Assembly (NCBI RefSeq): GCF_004345785.1
Contig: NZ_SLXI01000001.1
Coordinates: 516,711 to 580,710, forward strand
From: Bisgaardia hudsonensis
Lineage (GTDB): Bacteria; Pseudomonadota; Gammaproteobacteria; Enterobacterales; Pasteurellaceae
Direction: 5' to 3'
DNA: 64,000 bases
Below, one piece after another: positions 36,150 through 46,580 of the stretch (position 1 is its first letter; each line of letters opens with the position of its first letter). The position numbers and the translations under genes are program-made. The notes under the pieces were generated by a model that did not search any database, had not been told where the DNA came from, and was given only the letters and a program-made list of their open reading frames with translations.

Positions 36150-36941
36150 TTATTTGTAAGAAAGTATTTTAATTTCATCTCCTTCCTTAATAATACCTGT
36201 ATTCATTGGAATGAGATTGATTCCAAAAAGAGGTTTACCATTCTCATTTGTATTTATTCGTTTTAAGGTACGGAAAGGTTCTGCTTTAGGATCAAGTTGA
36301 TTTGTGTAGATGTTTCTGGTTGTCAAAATACAGCGAGTACAAGGGTGAGTATGTAAAAACTTTACATTACCTATTTGAATTTCATGCCAATTTTGTTCAG
36401 AAAATGCGGAATAACCTTTTATCACTACATTAGGACGAAATTGTAACATGGTTATTTCAGTTGGGCATTCAGATTTAACTTTTTCTAGTGATTCTTCTGT
36501 ACAAAGTAAAATTGGATAACCATCAGCAAAAGAAACATTATATTCTGGGTAATGTTTAATTTTTCGTTGGCTTTGTTCTCCAAGCCAGCGTAGTTGTACA
36601 TTATCTTTTATTTTATCTGTTAACCACTGATTAATTTCCTGTTTAGCTACAAGAGATGGGAAATGATCTCCCCAAACTTCATTATTTCGGGAATAGAGAA
36701 AATCTTGATATTGAATACGAATAAATGAACCGTTTTTATGATGGATTTCGATACCCTGAGCAATAGGGAAGGCAAATAGCTCATAAAGTGTGCTATGTGT
36801 TCTTGCGGTAATAAATTTACCATTAAGATCCGTCAGCATAAATTCTCGATCAAAATTTAATCCTTGCATTTGTACAATGGATTGGGAAATTTTATAGGCT
36901 TTAGTTGATTTTATTGGGTAAATATAAATTTCGTGTAACAT
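36150..36941 (-). CDS. MOSC domain protein (YcbX-like)
   Basis: The 263-aa protein has the MOSC N-terminal beta-barrel (IYPIKSTKAYKI...GLNFDREFML) and the MOSC core with the conserved Cys in PCTRCILTT. The C-terminal 2Fe-2S domain of E. coli YcbX (369 aa) is missing. MOSC proteins handle sulfur on the molybdenum cofactor and detoxify N-hydroxylated bases. Its start overlaps the dacB stop. Confidence 0.82.
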   Translation of the reverse strand: MLHEIYIYPIKSTKAYKISQSIVQMQGLNFDREFMLTDLNGKFITARTHSTLYELFAFPIAQGIEIHHKNGSFIRIQYQDFLYSRNNEVWGDHFPSLVAKQEINQWLTDKIKDNVQLRWLGEQSQRKIKHYPEYNVSFADGYPILLCTEESLEKVKSECPTEITMLQFRPNVVIKGYSAFSEQNWHEIQIGNVKFLHTHPCTRCILTTRNIYTNQLDPKAEPFRTLKRINTNENGKPLFGINLIPMNTGIIKEGDEIKILSYK

Positions 36942-38392
36942 TATTTCTCCTGATAAAGGGCATTATAAAGTTTATTTTCAAATTGCACTAAGGGTGCTCG
37001 TTTTGTTTTTTGGTCTAAACTACCTGTTGAATAACCATTAATAAATTGTACAAAAGCAACTTTTTGCCCATACTTATTGGTCATAAATCCTGCTAGATTA
37101 TAGACACCTTTTAATGCCCCTGTTTTGGCTGAAATATTTTTAACTAATGGTTCTTTTATCATTGAACCTCGTCCACTAAGGGTGCCATCTACACCTGCAA
37201 TAGGAAAACTATCAAGTAAATGTAAGCTATTTTCATTTTGAATAATGTATTCTAATGCTTGAAGCATTGTTTGAGCGGATATTAAATTATGTCTAGATAG
37301 TCCTGAGCCATCAGCCATTATAGTATTTTTGAATTTTATGCCTGCCTTTGAAGATAAAATTTGCTCAACAGCTTTTGCTCCGAGTTGAAAGGTAGCAGGG
37401 CGATTATAATAATGAAATGCGATTGTTCTGAAAAGACTATCTGCAATTTGATTATCTGATTTCTTTAACATTTTTTTGATTAATTCTGGTAGTGGTTTTG
37501 AAAAATGTTGAGCCAAAATATCGCCTTTTTGTGAATTATGTGGTTGTAAGATTTTTCCTTTAAATTCAATATTTAAACGAGCTAATTGACGTTTAATTAT
37601 TTCTGCTATATAAGCATTAGGATCTTGAACAGCAAAACTTAATCCAAAAGATTTATTATGTGGAGCAAGACAGCCTTTAAGTTGATAGCGGTTATTATCA
37701 TGAACGATGACATCTAATTGACAGAAGGCTGCTTCATTTTTATTTACAATTGGAATTCGACCAAAAACTTGTATTGGATATTTACTTGGAATATTAATTT
37801 TAGCTAATTGGCCTATTGGTTGATTAGCATCTAATTCAACATAAAAACAATTATTATCAATGTTGGCAGCAGATGGAGGGGAATTAAAACACATAGTTAA
37901 GTCATTCCAAATCCAGCCCAAACCACGATCATGGCCAATAAATACAGCGGTATCTAAAATGAGATCGCCAGAGATTTTATGAATGCCTTTTTGTTTTAAT
38001 TGACTGAGTAATTTATAGAGTTGATCAGATGTAAAGTCAGGATCGCCAGTAAATTTAATAATTAAATTACCTTTTAAAGTATTATTTTGGATTTTTGCAG
38101 TGGTTAATAAACTTGTTTCAAATTGAAATTGTTCTTGTAGTACTAGCTTTGCCACTAGTGCAGTAAGTATTTTTTGTGTACTGGCAGGTAACATTAAATT
38201 GCTATCTTGATAATTTGCTATTATTCTATTTTCATCTAAATTCTTAGCTAGAAATCCTAAAGCTGTGCCATCAGGCAAAGTGTTCATTAAAGTAGGTATA
38301 GAAATATCTGCTTTTGTTATTTGAGGCATACAAAGTATAAGGGATACTAAACTTAGTTTTAGTTGTTTTATATTTATTAGGAATTTACACAT
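36941..38392 (-). CDS. dacB: D-alanyl-D-alanine carboxypeptidase/endopeptidase (PBP4)
   Basis: The 483-aa protein has a signal peptide ending ITKA-DI and the three penicillin-binding motifs: SxxK in PASTQKI near residue 70, SDN near 317 and KTG near 427, with the large insertion of class C PBPs between them. It trims and cleaves peptidoglycan cross-links in the periplasm. Confidence 0.93.
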   Translation of the reverse strand: MCKFLINIKQLKLSLVSLILCMPQITKADISIPTLMNTLPDGTALGFLAKNLDENRIIANYQDSNLMLPASTQKILTALVAKLVLQEQFQFETSLLTTAKIQNNTLKGNLIIKFTGDPDFTSDQLYKLLSQLKQKGIHKISGDLILDTAVFIGHDRGLGWIWNDLTMCFNSPPSAANIDNNCFYVELDANQPIGQLAKINIPSKYPIQVFGRIPIVNKNEAAFCQLDVIVHDNNRYQLKGCLAPHNKSFGLSFAVQDPNAYIAEIIKRQLARLNIEFKGKILQPHNSQKGDILAQHFSKPLPELIKKMLKKSDNQIADSLFRTIAFHYYNRPATFQLGAKAVEQILSSKAGIKFKNTIMADGSGLSRHNLISAQTMLQALEYIIQNENSLHLLDSFPIAGVDGTLSGRGSMIKEPLVKNISAKTGALKGVYNLAGFMTNKYGQKVAFVQFINGYSTGSLDQKTKRAPLVQFENKLYNALYQEK

Positions 38393-38491
38393 GATGAGGA
38401 TTTATGGTTGCTATTTTTTTTCAGACGAACAATAATAGTACTCTGATTAGCAAGAGTAAATATATTTCTTGCAAGAAATTATTTTATTAGC

Positions 38492-38525
38492 TACGGCAAT
38501 ATTTTTATATTGTCGTACTTTTTTT
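38492..38525 (+). terminator. Leader terminator upstream of greA
   Basis: TACGGCAATAT (38492-38502) pairs with ATATTGTCGTA (38507-38517), followed by C and seven T. It ends 28 nt before the greA start and after a palindrome (TTTCTTGCAAGAAA, 38465-38478). dacB is on the other strand, so this terminator can only serve a greA leader transcript. Confidence 0.75.
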
Positions 38526-38553
38526 CACACAGAATAAAGGAACATAAAGGTTT

Positions 38554-39030
38554 ATGAAACAAATTCCAATGACTGTACGTGGTGCAGAACAATTAAAACA
38601 AGAATTGGAGCATTTAAAAAATATACGCCGCCCAGAAATTATTAAAGCTATTGCTGAAGCTCGTGAACATGGCGATCTTAAAGAAAATGCAGAATATCAT
38701 GCCGCTCGTGAACAACAAGGTTTTTGTGAAGGACGTATTCAAGAAATAGAGAGTAAACTATCAAATTGTCAGATAATTGATGTAACCAAATTATCAAATA
38801 ATGGAAAAGTGGTTTTTGGCGCAACAGTTGTATTATTGAATGTTGATACTGATGAGGAAGTGACTTATCAGATAGTTGGAGATGATGAAGCCGATATCAA
38901 GCAAGGGCTTATTTCAGTTAACTCTCCTATAGCAAGAGGATTAGTTGCTAAAGAAGTTGATGACATAGTTAAAATTCAAACACCGGGTGGTATTATTGAG
39001 TTTGAGATAATTGAAGTTAAGTATAAATAA
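38554..39030 (+). CDS. greA: Transcription elongation factor GreA
   Basis: The 158-aa product has the N-terminal coiled coil with the tip acidic residues ([21 protein letters not shown]) and the C-terminal domain with [15 protein letters not shown]. GreA rescues backtracked RNA polymerase by stimulating transcript cleavage. Its leader carries a terminator, as for E. coli greA. Confidence 0.97.
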   Translation: MKQIPMTVRGAEQLKQELEHLKNIRRPEIIKAIAEAREHGDLKENAEYHAAREQQGFCEGRIQEIESKLSNCQIIDVTKLSNNGKVVFGATVVLLNVDTDEEVTYQIVGDDEADIKQGLISVNSPIARGLVAKEVDDIVKIQTPGGIIEFEIIEVKYK

Positions 39031-39042
39031 TTGACTGTTGCG

Positions 39043-39070
39043 AAAAGGACGCAATATAGCGTCCTTTTTT
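39043..39070. terminator. Terminator between greA and yhbY
   Basis: AAAAGGACGC (39043-39052) pairs with GCGTCCTTTT (39059-39068); T runs on both strands serve both convergent genes. Confidence 0.85.
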
Positions 39071-39074
39071 GTCA

Positions 39075-39371
39075 TTATTTACGGGGTAATTGAATGAGAG
39101 GTTCTTTACTTGGCTTATATAGTACGAGTATATGTCCGATTGTTTGTACTTTGTGAGAATGAGTTTCTCGGATGATAGCATCTATAATAAGCTGTTTGGT
39201 TTCATGATCTGCCCCTGAAATTTTGACTTTGATTAATTCATGATGATTTAATGCATTGTCGATTTCAGCGATAACGCCCTCAGTTAAACCATTGCTACCT
39301 AGCATAACAACGGGGTTTAAATGATGAGCTAAACCTTTTAGATATTGCTTTTGTTTTGTTGATAACGTCAT
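39075..39371 (-). CDS. yhbY: Ribosome-assembly RNA-binding protein YhbY
   Basis: The 98-aa product is a single CRM domain (QKQYLKGLAHHLNPVVMLGSN, then a GxxG-like region). YhbY associates with pre-50S ribosomes. It is divergent from rlmE, the conserved arrangement. Confidence 0.93.
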   Translation of the reverse strand: MTLSTKQKQYLKGLAHHLNPVVMLGSNGLTEGVIAEIDNALNHHELIKVKISGADHETKQLIIDAIIRETHSHKVQTIGHILVLYKPSKEPLIQLPRK

Positions 39372-39490
39372 TATTTTATTGTCCTAAATGATAAAAGTGC
39401 GGTTAGATTTTTATAATTTTTTTAAAAACTAACTTGAAGTAGGGAATTTTACCCTTATATTGAAAGAACTACCACAAAATTTAAGAGATT

Positions 39491-40120
39491 ATGGGAAAGA
39501 AAAAACGTTCGGCTAGTTCAAGCCGCTGGTTAAATGAGCATTTTAAAGACCCTTTTGTGCAAAAAGCACATAAGCAAAAATTGCGTTCACGTGCTTATTT
39601 TAAACTTGATGAGATACAGAAATCAGATCGTTTATTTAAACATGGTATGACCGTGGTTGATTTAGGTGCAGCACCAGGAGGATGGTCACAGTATGTGGTT
39701 AGCCAAATTGGTGGCAAAGGACGAATTATAGCTTGTGATATTTTAGAAATGGATCCTATTGTAGGTGTTGATTTTTTACAAGGGGATTTTAGAGATGAAA
39801 ATGTATTAAAGGCTTTATTAGGGCGAGTAGGAGAGAATAAAGTTGATGTGGTTATGTCTGATATGGCACCTAATTTTAGTGGGATGCCTTCTGTCGATAT
39901 TCCTCGATCAATGTATCTAGTTGAACTCGCTCTTGATATGTGTAAACAGGTCTTAGCTCCTAAAGGGAGTTTTGTGGTAAAAGTATTTCAAGGTGAAGGT
40001 TTTGATGAATATTTAAGAGAGATTCGCTCTCTGTTTGATGTTGTTAAAGTACGTAAGCCCGAGGCTTCTCGAGGTCGTTCTCGAGAGGTTTATATTGTAG
40101 CCATTGGTTATAAGTATTGA
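39491..40120 (+). CDS. rlmE: 23S rRNA 2'-O-ribose methyltransferase RlmE
   Basis: The 209-aa product has the Lys of the KDKE tetrad in RAYFKLDEI, the SAM-binding [13 protein letters not shown] near residue 57, and catalytic [10 protein letters not shown] near 122. RlmE methylates U2552 in the A loop. It heads the rlmE-ftsH pair. Confidence 0.96.
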   Translation: MGKKKRSASSSRWLNEHFKDPFVQKAHKQKLRSRAYFKLDEIQKSDRLFKHGMTVVDLGAAPGGWSQYVVSQIGGKGRIIACDILEMDPIVGVDFLQGDFRDENVLKALLGRVGENKVDVVMSDMAPNFSGMPSVDIPRSMYLVELALDMCKQVLAPKGSFVVKVFQGEGFDEYLREIRSLFDVVKVRKPEASRGRSREVYIVAIGYKY

Positions 40121-40224
40121 TTATTATATATAAATAAAAACAATTAATTTGATTGCTTTAATTTTTCATATATATGTAGTAATCTTCGTATGACAAATTA
40201 TTAACTAAAAAAAGAGGTAATACC

Positions 40225-42129
40225 TTGAACGATATGGTAAAAAATTTAGTCCTTTGGATTGTGGTTGCGGTGGTAATGATGACTGCATATCAGGGATTTA
40301 ATACTGATTCCTCAGGGAATTCAATTGATTATACAACGTTTATTAGTGACGTAGAAAATAGTCAAATTTCTGCGACAAAATTTAATGAGCGTGGTGAGAT
40401 TTTTGTAACAAAAAAAGATGGTTCTAAATATACAACTGTTTTACCAACGCCACTAGAAGATAGAAAATTGCTTGATGATTTACTTAAATCAAAAGTAAAA
40501 GTAGATGGTGCGTTGCCTGAAGGGCGTAGTTTCCTTTCGCAAATTTTTATTTCTTGGTTCCCTATGCTTCTGCTTATAGGTGTTTGGTTTTTCTTTATGC
40601 GTCAGATGCAAGGCGGTGGTGGAAAAGCCATGAGCTTTGGAAAGAGTAAAGCAAAGATGCTAACAAAGGATCAAATTAAAACAACTTTTGCTGATGTAGC
40701 AGGCTGTGATGAAGCCAAAGAGGAAGTTGGCGAGATTGTTGATTTCTTAAGAGATCCAACAAAATTCCAAAAGTTAGGTGGACGTATTCCTAAAGGTATT
40801 TTGATGGTTGGTCCTCCTGGTACTGGTAAAACATTGTTGGCAAAAGCTATTGCTGGTGAGGCAAAAGTCCCTTTCTTCACAATTTCAGGTTCTGATTTTG
40901 TTGAAATGTTTGTTGGGGTTGGTGCTTCTCGTGTGCGTGATATGTTTGAACAAGCTAAGAAAAATGCACCTTGTCTGATCTTTATTGATGAAATTGATGC
41001 AGTTGGTCGCCAACGTGGTGCAGGACTTGGTGGTGGACATGATGAGCGTGAACAAACTTTAAACCAAATGCTTGTGGAAATGGATGGTTTCGAAGGTAAA
41101 GAAGGGGTTATTGTTATTGCTGCGACTAACCGACCTGATGTATTGGATCCTGCATTGACTCGACCTGGACGTTTTGATCGTCAAGTGATGGTAGGTTTGC
41201 CTGATGTTCGAGGGCGTGAGCAAATTCTTAAAGTACATATGCGTAAAGTACCTATTGCACCAGAAGTGGATGCAATGGTATTAGCTCGCGGTACCCCGGG
41301 TTATTCTGGTGCAGATCTTGCGAATCTTGTTAATGAGGCTGCTTTATTTGCTGCAAGAACAAATAAACGTATTGTTACAATGCTTGAATTTGAAAAAGCA
41401 AAAGATAAGATTAATATGGGGCCTGAACGTCGTACGATGATTATGACCGATAAGCAGAAGGAATCAACAGCTTATCATGAAGCTGGTCATGCTATCGTTG
41501 GTTATTTAGTCCCAGAACATGATCCTGTTCATAAAGTAACAATCATTCCTCGTGGGCGCGCATTAGGGGTAACGTTCTTTTTACCAGAAGGTGATCAGAT
41601 TAGTATTAGCTATAAACAATTAGAAAGTAAATTATCTACGTTATATGCAGGACGCCTAGCGGAAGAGCTTATTTATGGGGAAGAAAATATTTCTACTGGA
41701 GCGTCAAATGATATTAAGGTAGCCACTAATATTGCACGTAATATGGTGACGCAATGGGGATTCTCGGATTCTTTAGGACCTATATTATACGCTGAAGATG
41801 AGGGAGAGGTCTTTTTAGGTCGCTCTATGGCAAAAGCAAAACATATGTCAGATACAACAGCACATATTATTGATGAAGAAATTCGTACATTAATCGCTCG
41901 CAATTATGAAAGAGCTAGACAGTTGCTCATTGATAATATGGATATTTTGCATGCGATGAAAGATGCTTTGGTAACTTATGAAACGATTGAAGAGCCTCAA
42001 ATTAAACAATTAATGAATAGAGAGCCGGTTACTCCACCTAATGGTTGGGAAGATAAAACTTCATCAGATAATGTTGATACAAAAGATGATGAAAGTGCGG
42101 TAGAAAAAACGGAAGATTCTGATAAATAA
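40225..42129 (+). CDS. ftsH: ATP-dependent zinc metalloprotease FtsH
   Basis: The 634-aa protein has two N-terminal membrane segments, an AAA+ domain (GPPGTGKT near residue 191, the SRH arginines) and the protease site HEAGH near 415. FtsH degrades membrane and regulatory proteins at the inner membrane. The TTG start at 40225 has AGAGG 7 nt upstream and gives MNDMVKN; the ATG at 40234 is too far from it. An uptake signal is in the coding region near its 3' end. Confidence 0.96.
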   Translation: MNDMVKNLVLWIVVAVVMMTAYQGFNTDSSGNSIDYTTFISDVENSQISATKFNERGEIFVTKKDGSKYTTVLPTPLEDRKLLDDLLKSKVKVDGALPEGRSFLSQIFISWFPMLLLIGVWFFFMRQMQGGGGKAMSFGKSKAKMLTKDQIKTTFADVAGCDEAKEEVGEIVDFLRDPTKFQKLGGRIPKGILMVGPPGTGKTLLAKAIAGEAKVPFFTISGSDFVEMFVGVGASRVRDMFEQAKKNAPCLIFIDEIDAVGRQRGAGLGGGHDEREQTLNQMLVEMDGFEGKEGVIVIAATNRPDVLDPALTRPGRFDRQVMVGLPDVRGREQILKVHMRKVPIAPEVDAMVLARGTPGYSGADLANLVNEAALFAARTNKRIVTMLEFEKAKDKINMGPERRTMIMTDKQKESTAYHEAGHAIVGYLVPEHDPVHKVTIIPRGRALGVTFFLPEGDQISISYKQLESKLSTLYAGRLAEELIYGEENISTGASNDIKVATNIARNMVTQWGFSDSLGPILYAEDEGEVFLGRSMAKAKHMSDTTAHIIDEEIRTLIARNYERARQLLIDNMDILHAMKDALVTYETIEEPQIKQLMNREPVTPPNGWEDKTSSDNVDTKDDESAVEKTEDSDK

Positions 42130-42142
42130 TCATTAATAAAAT

Positions 42143-42177
42143 AAAAGCCTTTTTAGTTTGCTAAAAAGGCTTTTTAT
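42143..42177 (+). terminator. ftsH terminator
   Basis: AAAAGCCTTTTTAG pairs with CTAAAAAGGCTTTT around TTTG, then a T run follows. It separates ftsH from folP. Confidence 0.88.
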
Positions 42178-42238
42178 TTTGGTTAGTTTAAGGATTCCGA
42201 TATAATTAGATATTATTTTTTGTGAGAGAAAACTCCAA

Positions 42239-43066
42239 ATGAAATTATATGCAAACGGTAAGAGTCTTGATCTTACGACACCTCATATTATGGGGATTTT
42301 GAATTTTACCCCAGACTCCTTTTCTGATAGTGGAAAATTTTTTCAATTAGATAAAGCACTCATGCAGGTTGAAAAAATGTTGCAAGAAGGTGCGACAATT
42401 ATTGATGTTGGGGGAGAATCAACCAGACCAATGGCGGATGAAATTACGTTAGAACAGGAGCTAGAGCGTGTTGTCCCTTTAGTTGAAGCAGTGAGAACAC
42501 GTTTTGATTGTTGGATATCTGTTGATACATCTAAAGCAAAAGTGATGGAAGAGAGTGCTAAAGTTGGTATGGATATGATTAATGATATTCGAGCTTTGCG
42601 TGAGCCTAATGCTTTAGAAACTGCTACTAATTTAGATTTGCCTGTTTGTCTTATGCATATGCAAGGTCAACCAAGAACAATGCAACAAGATCCAGTATAT
42701 GAGAATGTGGTTACCGATGTTCTTAAATTTTTAGAAAATCGTACCGCACTTTGTTTAAATACTGGTATTCGCAAGGAAAATATTATTTGGGATCCTGGAT
42801 TTGGCTTTGGTAAAACATTGCATCATAATTATGAATTATTGAAAAATTTTAATATCTTTTGTGAAAAAGGCTATCCTGTTTTAGCTGGATTATCGCGTAA
42901 ATCAATGATAGGTTTGGTTTTAGATAAATCTGTTGAACATCGTGTTGTGGGCAGTGTAGCCGGTGCGTTGCTTTCTATTGTGAATGGTGCTCGAATTGTT
43001 CGAGTTCATGATGTGGCTGAAACCGCAGATGCATTAAAAATTTGGTTGGCTACAAGCAATGCTTAA
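42239..43066 (+). CDS. folP: Dihydropteroate synthase
   Basis: The 275-aa product has the pterin-binding signatures MGILNFTPDSFSDSG near residue 16 and DVGGESTRP near 57, with KSMIG near the C-terminus. It condenses pABA with the pterin diphosphate in folate synthesis and is the sulfonamide target. An uptake signal lies inside the gene, near 42744. Confidence 0.95.
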   Translation: MKLYANGKSLDLTTPHIMGILNFTPDSFSDSGKFFQLDKALMQVEKMLQEGATIIDVGGESTRPMADEITLEQELERVVPLVEAVRTRFDCWISVDTSKAKVMEESAKVGMDMINDIRALREPNALETATNLDLPVCLMHMQGQPRTMQQDPVYENVVTDVLKFLENRTALCLNTGIRKENIIWDPGFGFGKTLHHNYELLKNFNIFCEKGYPVLAGLSRKSMIGLVLDKSVEHRVVGSVAGALLSIVNGARIVRVHDVAETADALKIWLATSNA

Positions 43067-43096
43067 AAATAATAAAATTAAATAAAGGAATTAAAA

Positions 43097-44431
43097 ATGT
43101 CAGAACGTAAATATTTTGGAACAGACGGTATTCGTGGAAAAGTTGGTGCTTCTCCGATTACGCCAGACTTTGCTTTAAAATTGGGATGGGCTGCTGGAAA
43201 GGTATTGGCGACTCATGGTTCGAATAAAGTATTAATTGGTAAAGATACGCGTATTTCTGGGTATATGTTAGAGTCTGCGTTAGAGGCTGGATTGGCAGCA
43301 GCGGGCTTATCTGCTGCTTTTACAGGACCAATGCCAACCCCTGCGATTGCTTATTTAACTAGAACATTTCGAGCAGAGGCGGGTATTGTCATTTCTGCTT
43401 CACATAACCCTTATTATGATAATGGTATTAAATTTTTCTCAACAGATGGTACAAAATTACCAGATGAAGTTGAGCTTGCAATAGAAGCTATGCTTGATGA
43501 GCCGATGGATTGTGTGGAATCGGCTGAGTTAGGTCGAGCAAGTCGTATTAAAGATGCAGCGGGGCGCTACATTGAATTTTGTAAAAGTACTTTCCCCGCT
43601 CATTTAAGCTTAGAGAATTACAAAATTGTTGTAGATTGTGCTAATGGGGCAACTTATCATATCGCACCTAATGTGATGAGAGAGTTAGGGGCTGAAGTAA
43701 TAGAAATTGGTACTTCACCAAATGGAATGAATATTAATCAAAAATGTGGCGCTACTGATATAAAATCTCTACAAGATAAAGTAAAAGAAACTAACGCTGA
43801 TGTAGGTTTAGCCTATGATGGCGATGGAGATCGTCTGATTATGGTTGATCATTTAGGTAATAAAGTTGACGGTGATCAGATTATATTTATTATTGCCCGA
43901 GAGGCTTTGCGTAATGGATCGTTGCAAGGTGGTGTAGTTGGGACATTAATGAGTAATATGCGTTTAGAACTAGCCTTAAAAGAACTTGCAATTCCTTTTG
44001 TAAGAGCCAATGTTGGCGATCGCTATGTACTTGAAAAAATGCAAGAGCATAATTGGAAACTTGGTGGGGAAAATTCAGGTCATATTATTATTTCAGATAA
44101 GAATACAACAGGTGATGGTATTATTGCTTCTTTGGCCGTTTTATCTGCAATGGTTCAGCATAATTTATCTTTAAATGAATTAACAAAAGCGGTACAACTT
44201 TTCCCACAAGTGTTAATTAATGTTCATTTTTCTGGTGGTCAGAATCCACTTGATTCGGAAACAGTAAAATTAACAGCACAAGAAGTCGAAGCAAAATTAG
44301 CTGGTAAAGGACGAATTTTATTACGAAAATCAGGAACTGAGCCATTAATTCGTGTTATGGTTGAATGTGAAGATGGAGCATTAGCACAAGAATGTGCAGA
44401 GAAAATAGCAAGCGCAGTAAGAGAAAATTAA
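43097..44431 (+). CDS. glmM: Phosphoglucosamine mutase
   Basis: The 444-aa product has the active-site serine in VISASHNP near residue 101, the metal loop DGDGDRL near 242 and the phosphate-binding [12 protein letters not shown] near the C-terminus. GlmM makes glucosamine-1-phosphate for UDP-GlcNAc. The folP-glmM order is conserved. Confidence 0.96.
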   Translation: MSERKYFGTDGIRGKVGASPITPDFALKLGWAAGKVLATHGSNKVLIGKDTRISGYMLESALEAGLAAAGLSAAFTGPMPTPAIAYLTRTFRAEAGIVISASHNPYYDNGIKFFSTDGTKLPDEVELAIEAMLDEPMDCVESAELGRASRIKDAAGRYIEFCKSTFPAHLSLENYKIVVDCANGATYHIAPNVMRELGAEVIEIGTSPNGMNINQKCGATDIKSLQDKVKETNADVGLAYDGDGDRLIMVDHLGNKVDGDQIIFIIAREALRNGSLQGGVVGTLMSNMRLELALKELAIPFVRANVGDRYVLEKMQEHNWKLGGENSGHIIISDKNTTGDGIIASLAVLSAMVQHNLSLNELTKAVQLFPQVLINVHFSGGQNPLDSETVKLTAQEVEAKLAGKGRILLRKSGTEPLIRVMVECEDGALAQECAEKIASAVREN

Positions 44432-44444
44432 TTAGAGAGAAAGT

Positions 44445-44912
44445 ATGCAAATTTTTATTATGCGTCATGGTGAGGCAGAAATGATGGCTGAGTCAGATAT
44501 GGCTCGCCATCTTACATCAAATGGTCGTAAACAAGTTCGACAGCAAGCAGAATGGTTAAAATCAGTAGGGGTTAATATTGATAAAGTTATTGTGAGCCCT
44601 TATGTTCGGGCACAGGAAACTTTTGATGAAGTAAATGCAGTATTTGTAGATACGCTAAGAGGTAAGAAAGAATTGTGTAAATCAATTACCCCTTATGGTG
44701 ATGTAGCAATAGTGATTGAATATTTATCAGTTCTTAATGATGAAGGTGTTGAGAATGTTTTCTTAATTTCTCACTTACCTTTGGTTGGAGAAATTGTTGC
44801 GAGATTAGTCAATCAAACTAATACAGTAAATTTTTATCCTTCGACTATTGTACAAATTGAATGGAATAAAAGTGATAAAAGAGGTCAGTTAAAGCATATT
44901 TGCATACCTTAA
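44445..44912 (+). CDS. sixA: Phosphohistidine phosphatase SixA
   Basis: The 155-aa protein has the histidine-phosphatase RHGEAE motif near residue 7 and a second catalytic His in SHLPLVGE. SixA removes phosphate from phosphohistidines, including those of the nitrogen phosphotransferase system in E. coli. It follows glmM by 13 bp. Confidence 0.9.
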   Translation: MQIFIMRHGEAEMMAESDMARHLTSNGRKQVRQQAEWLKSVGVNIDKVIVSPYVRAQETFDEVNAVFVDTLRGKKELCKSITPYGDVAIVIEYLSVLNDEGVENVFLISHLPLVGEIVARLVNQTNTVNFYPSTIVQIEWNKSDKRGQLKHICIP

Positions 44913-44918
44913 CATAAT

Positions 44919-44954
44919 AACATCCTTTCTCATTTTTAGATGAGAAAGAATGTT
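44919..44954. terminator. Hairpin between sixA and dolP
   Basis: CATCCTTTCTCAT (44921-44933) pairs with ATGAGAAAGAATG (44940-44952) with one wobble, between convergent genes. Confidence 0.6.
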
Positions 44955-44977
44955 TAGATTAAAAAATTAATTTTAGT

Positions 44978-45565
44978 TTATTGTATATAATTAAAGACTT
45001 TTACTACTTTTTTTACACCAAGTATATTTCTAGCAACATTTGCAGCAGCATTGGCTTGATCTTGTGTAACATTACCCATTAAGAAGACTTCCCCATTTTC
45101 TGTAATTGCTTTTATGTCTGTACTTTTTACATTTGAATCAACAAGTAATTTTGATTTTACTTGTGTAGTAATCCAACCATCTTTACTGATTTGCCCGAAT
45201 GAAATCGGCGATCCTACACGTAATTCATTATATACTTTATTCACGTATTCAACGCCTTCAGTTAGGTTTGTAACCTGCTCCTTTAATGTTTCATTTGGAA
45301 CTTGACCGATTAATAGAATTTGCCCACTATAGGATACGACATTAATACGAGCTTCAGATTTTATTTGGCTATCTTTATTAATTGTCAGTAATACTTTTTC
45401 TTCAAGTGTTTCATCATCTACTTGTGTACCAACTGTTCTTGGATCGGTTGCTATTTTTGTTGCAGCCGCTGCTCCAACACCAACAACAGTTGCAGTAACA
45501 CATCCTTGTAACAGTATTACAGATCCGATAATTAGGCTTAGTAACTTAATTTGTTTGATATTCAT
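44978..45565 (-). CDS. dolP: BON-domain outer-membrane lipoprotein DolP (YraP)
   Basis: The 195-aa protein has a lipoprotein signal ending LQGC and two BON domains (about residues 50-115 and 125-190). DolP maintains outer-membrane integrity and acts near the division site in E. coli. It is the last gene of lpoA-yraN-diaA-dolP. Confidence 0.92.
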   Translation of the reverse strand: MNIKQIKLLSLIIGSVILLQGCVTATVVGVGAAAATKIATDPRTVGTQVDDETLEEKVLLTINKDSQIKSEARINVVSYSGQILLIGQVPNETLKEQVTNLTEGVEYVNKVYNELRVGSPISFGQISKDGWITTQVKSKLLVDSNVKSTDIKAITENGEVFLMGNVTQDQANAAANVARNILGVKKVVKVFNYIQ

Positions 45566-45622
45566 ATAATGCTCCTTTTATTTAAGGGATATAGTTTGTA
45601 TTGAAAATATTTATTTACCAAA

Positions 45623-46207
45623 TTACGTATGAGAAAATAACTTATAATCAATGAGTTCACAAATACTATTAATAATAAATAAGTGGTTTTCTAAAATACG
45701 GCTTTCTTTTATTGCAGGAACGGAAATCTCAATATCGTTGTCAGTTAAAAATCCCTTAATATGATCATTCTTTGTTCCTGTTAAAGCAATTACATGCACT
45801 TCTTTAGTTAAAGCGCAACGAATGATGTTTAAAATTGCTTCTTCATTTCCTAATGGTGAAAATATTACCAATAAGTCACCGGCTTGTGCAATCGCATTAA
45901 ATTGGCGTTGATAGATATTATTTGAATCTTCATCAAAAAGAATTGAAGATCCTATCGCTCCCTCCAAGCTAAGTAGAACTGAGGGAAAACTTGGTCTCTG
46001 TAATTCATAGCGATTGAGAAGATTTGCAACAAAAAATTGTGCATTAGCATAAGAACGGCCATGACCACATACAATAATTTTATTATTTCTCAGTAAGCAA
46101 TCTACAATATTTTCAGCCCCCCTTACTATATTTCTAGTTAGTAGGCTAGAGGCTGATATTTGTATTTGTATACTTTCAGAATAAATATCTTTAATTTTAT
46201 TTAGCAT
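45623..46207 (-). CDS. diaA: DnaA initiator-associating protein DiaA (SIS domain)
   Basis: The 194-aa SIS-domain product has the phosphosugar-binding GHGRSYANAQFFVANLL segment near residue 48. DiaA binds DnaA and promotes replication initiation in E. coli. The family also resembles GmhA, but the position between yraN and dolP fixes the call. Confidence 0.9.
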   Translation of the reverse strand: MLNKIKDIYSESIQIQISASSLLTRNIVRGAENIVDCLLRNNKIIVCGHGRSYANAQFFVANLLNRYELQRPSFPSVLLSLEGAIGSSILFDEDSNNIYQRQFNAIAQAGDLLVIFSPLGNEEAILNIIRCALTKEVHVIALTGTKNDHIKGFLTDNDIEISVPAIKESRILENHLFIINSICELIDYKLFSHT

Positions 46208-46216
46208 AATAATTTA

Positions 46217-46579
46217 TTATTCATCTAAAAAATTAGGTAACCATTCAACATCATTGTCTGATGCACCAAAAGCAACGAGATCAAAACGGCAATCTGTATC
46301 TTCCAAGCTTAAGTCATATTGAGATAACCATGCACTTGCAGTATTGAGCCACTTTGTTTGTTTTCTGTAATCAACACTTTCGATAGCCGTACCAAAATCG
46401 TCATTTTTGCGTTGTCTAACTTCAACAAATACAATGGTTGCTTGATCTTTCATTATTAAATCAAGTTCGCCACATTTGAAATGTTGATTTGCTGCAATGA
46501 ATGTTAATCCTTGCTTTTCCAAGAAAAGGCGAGCTTGATATTCAAAACTCGCCCCCTGATCTCGTTTAGAGAAAAACAT
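46217..46579 (-). CDS. yraN: YraN, UPF0102 nuclease-fold protein
   Basis: The 120-aa protein has the Holliday-junction-resolvase-like fold motif of UPF0102: GELDLIMKD, then VFVEVRQRK near residue 51. The function is not firmly known. It starts 1 bp after lpoA ends. Confidence 0.92.
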   Translation of the reverse strand: MFFSKRDQGASFEYQARLFLEKQGLTFIAANQHFKCGELDLIMKDQATIVFVEVRQRKNDDFGTAIESVDYRKQTKWLNTASAWLSQYDLSLEDTDCRFDLVAFGASDNDVEWLPNFLDE

Positions 46580-46580
46580 A

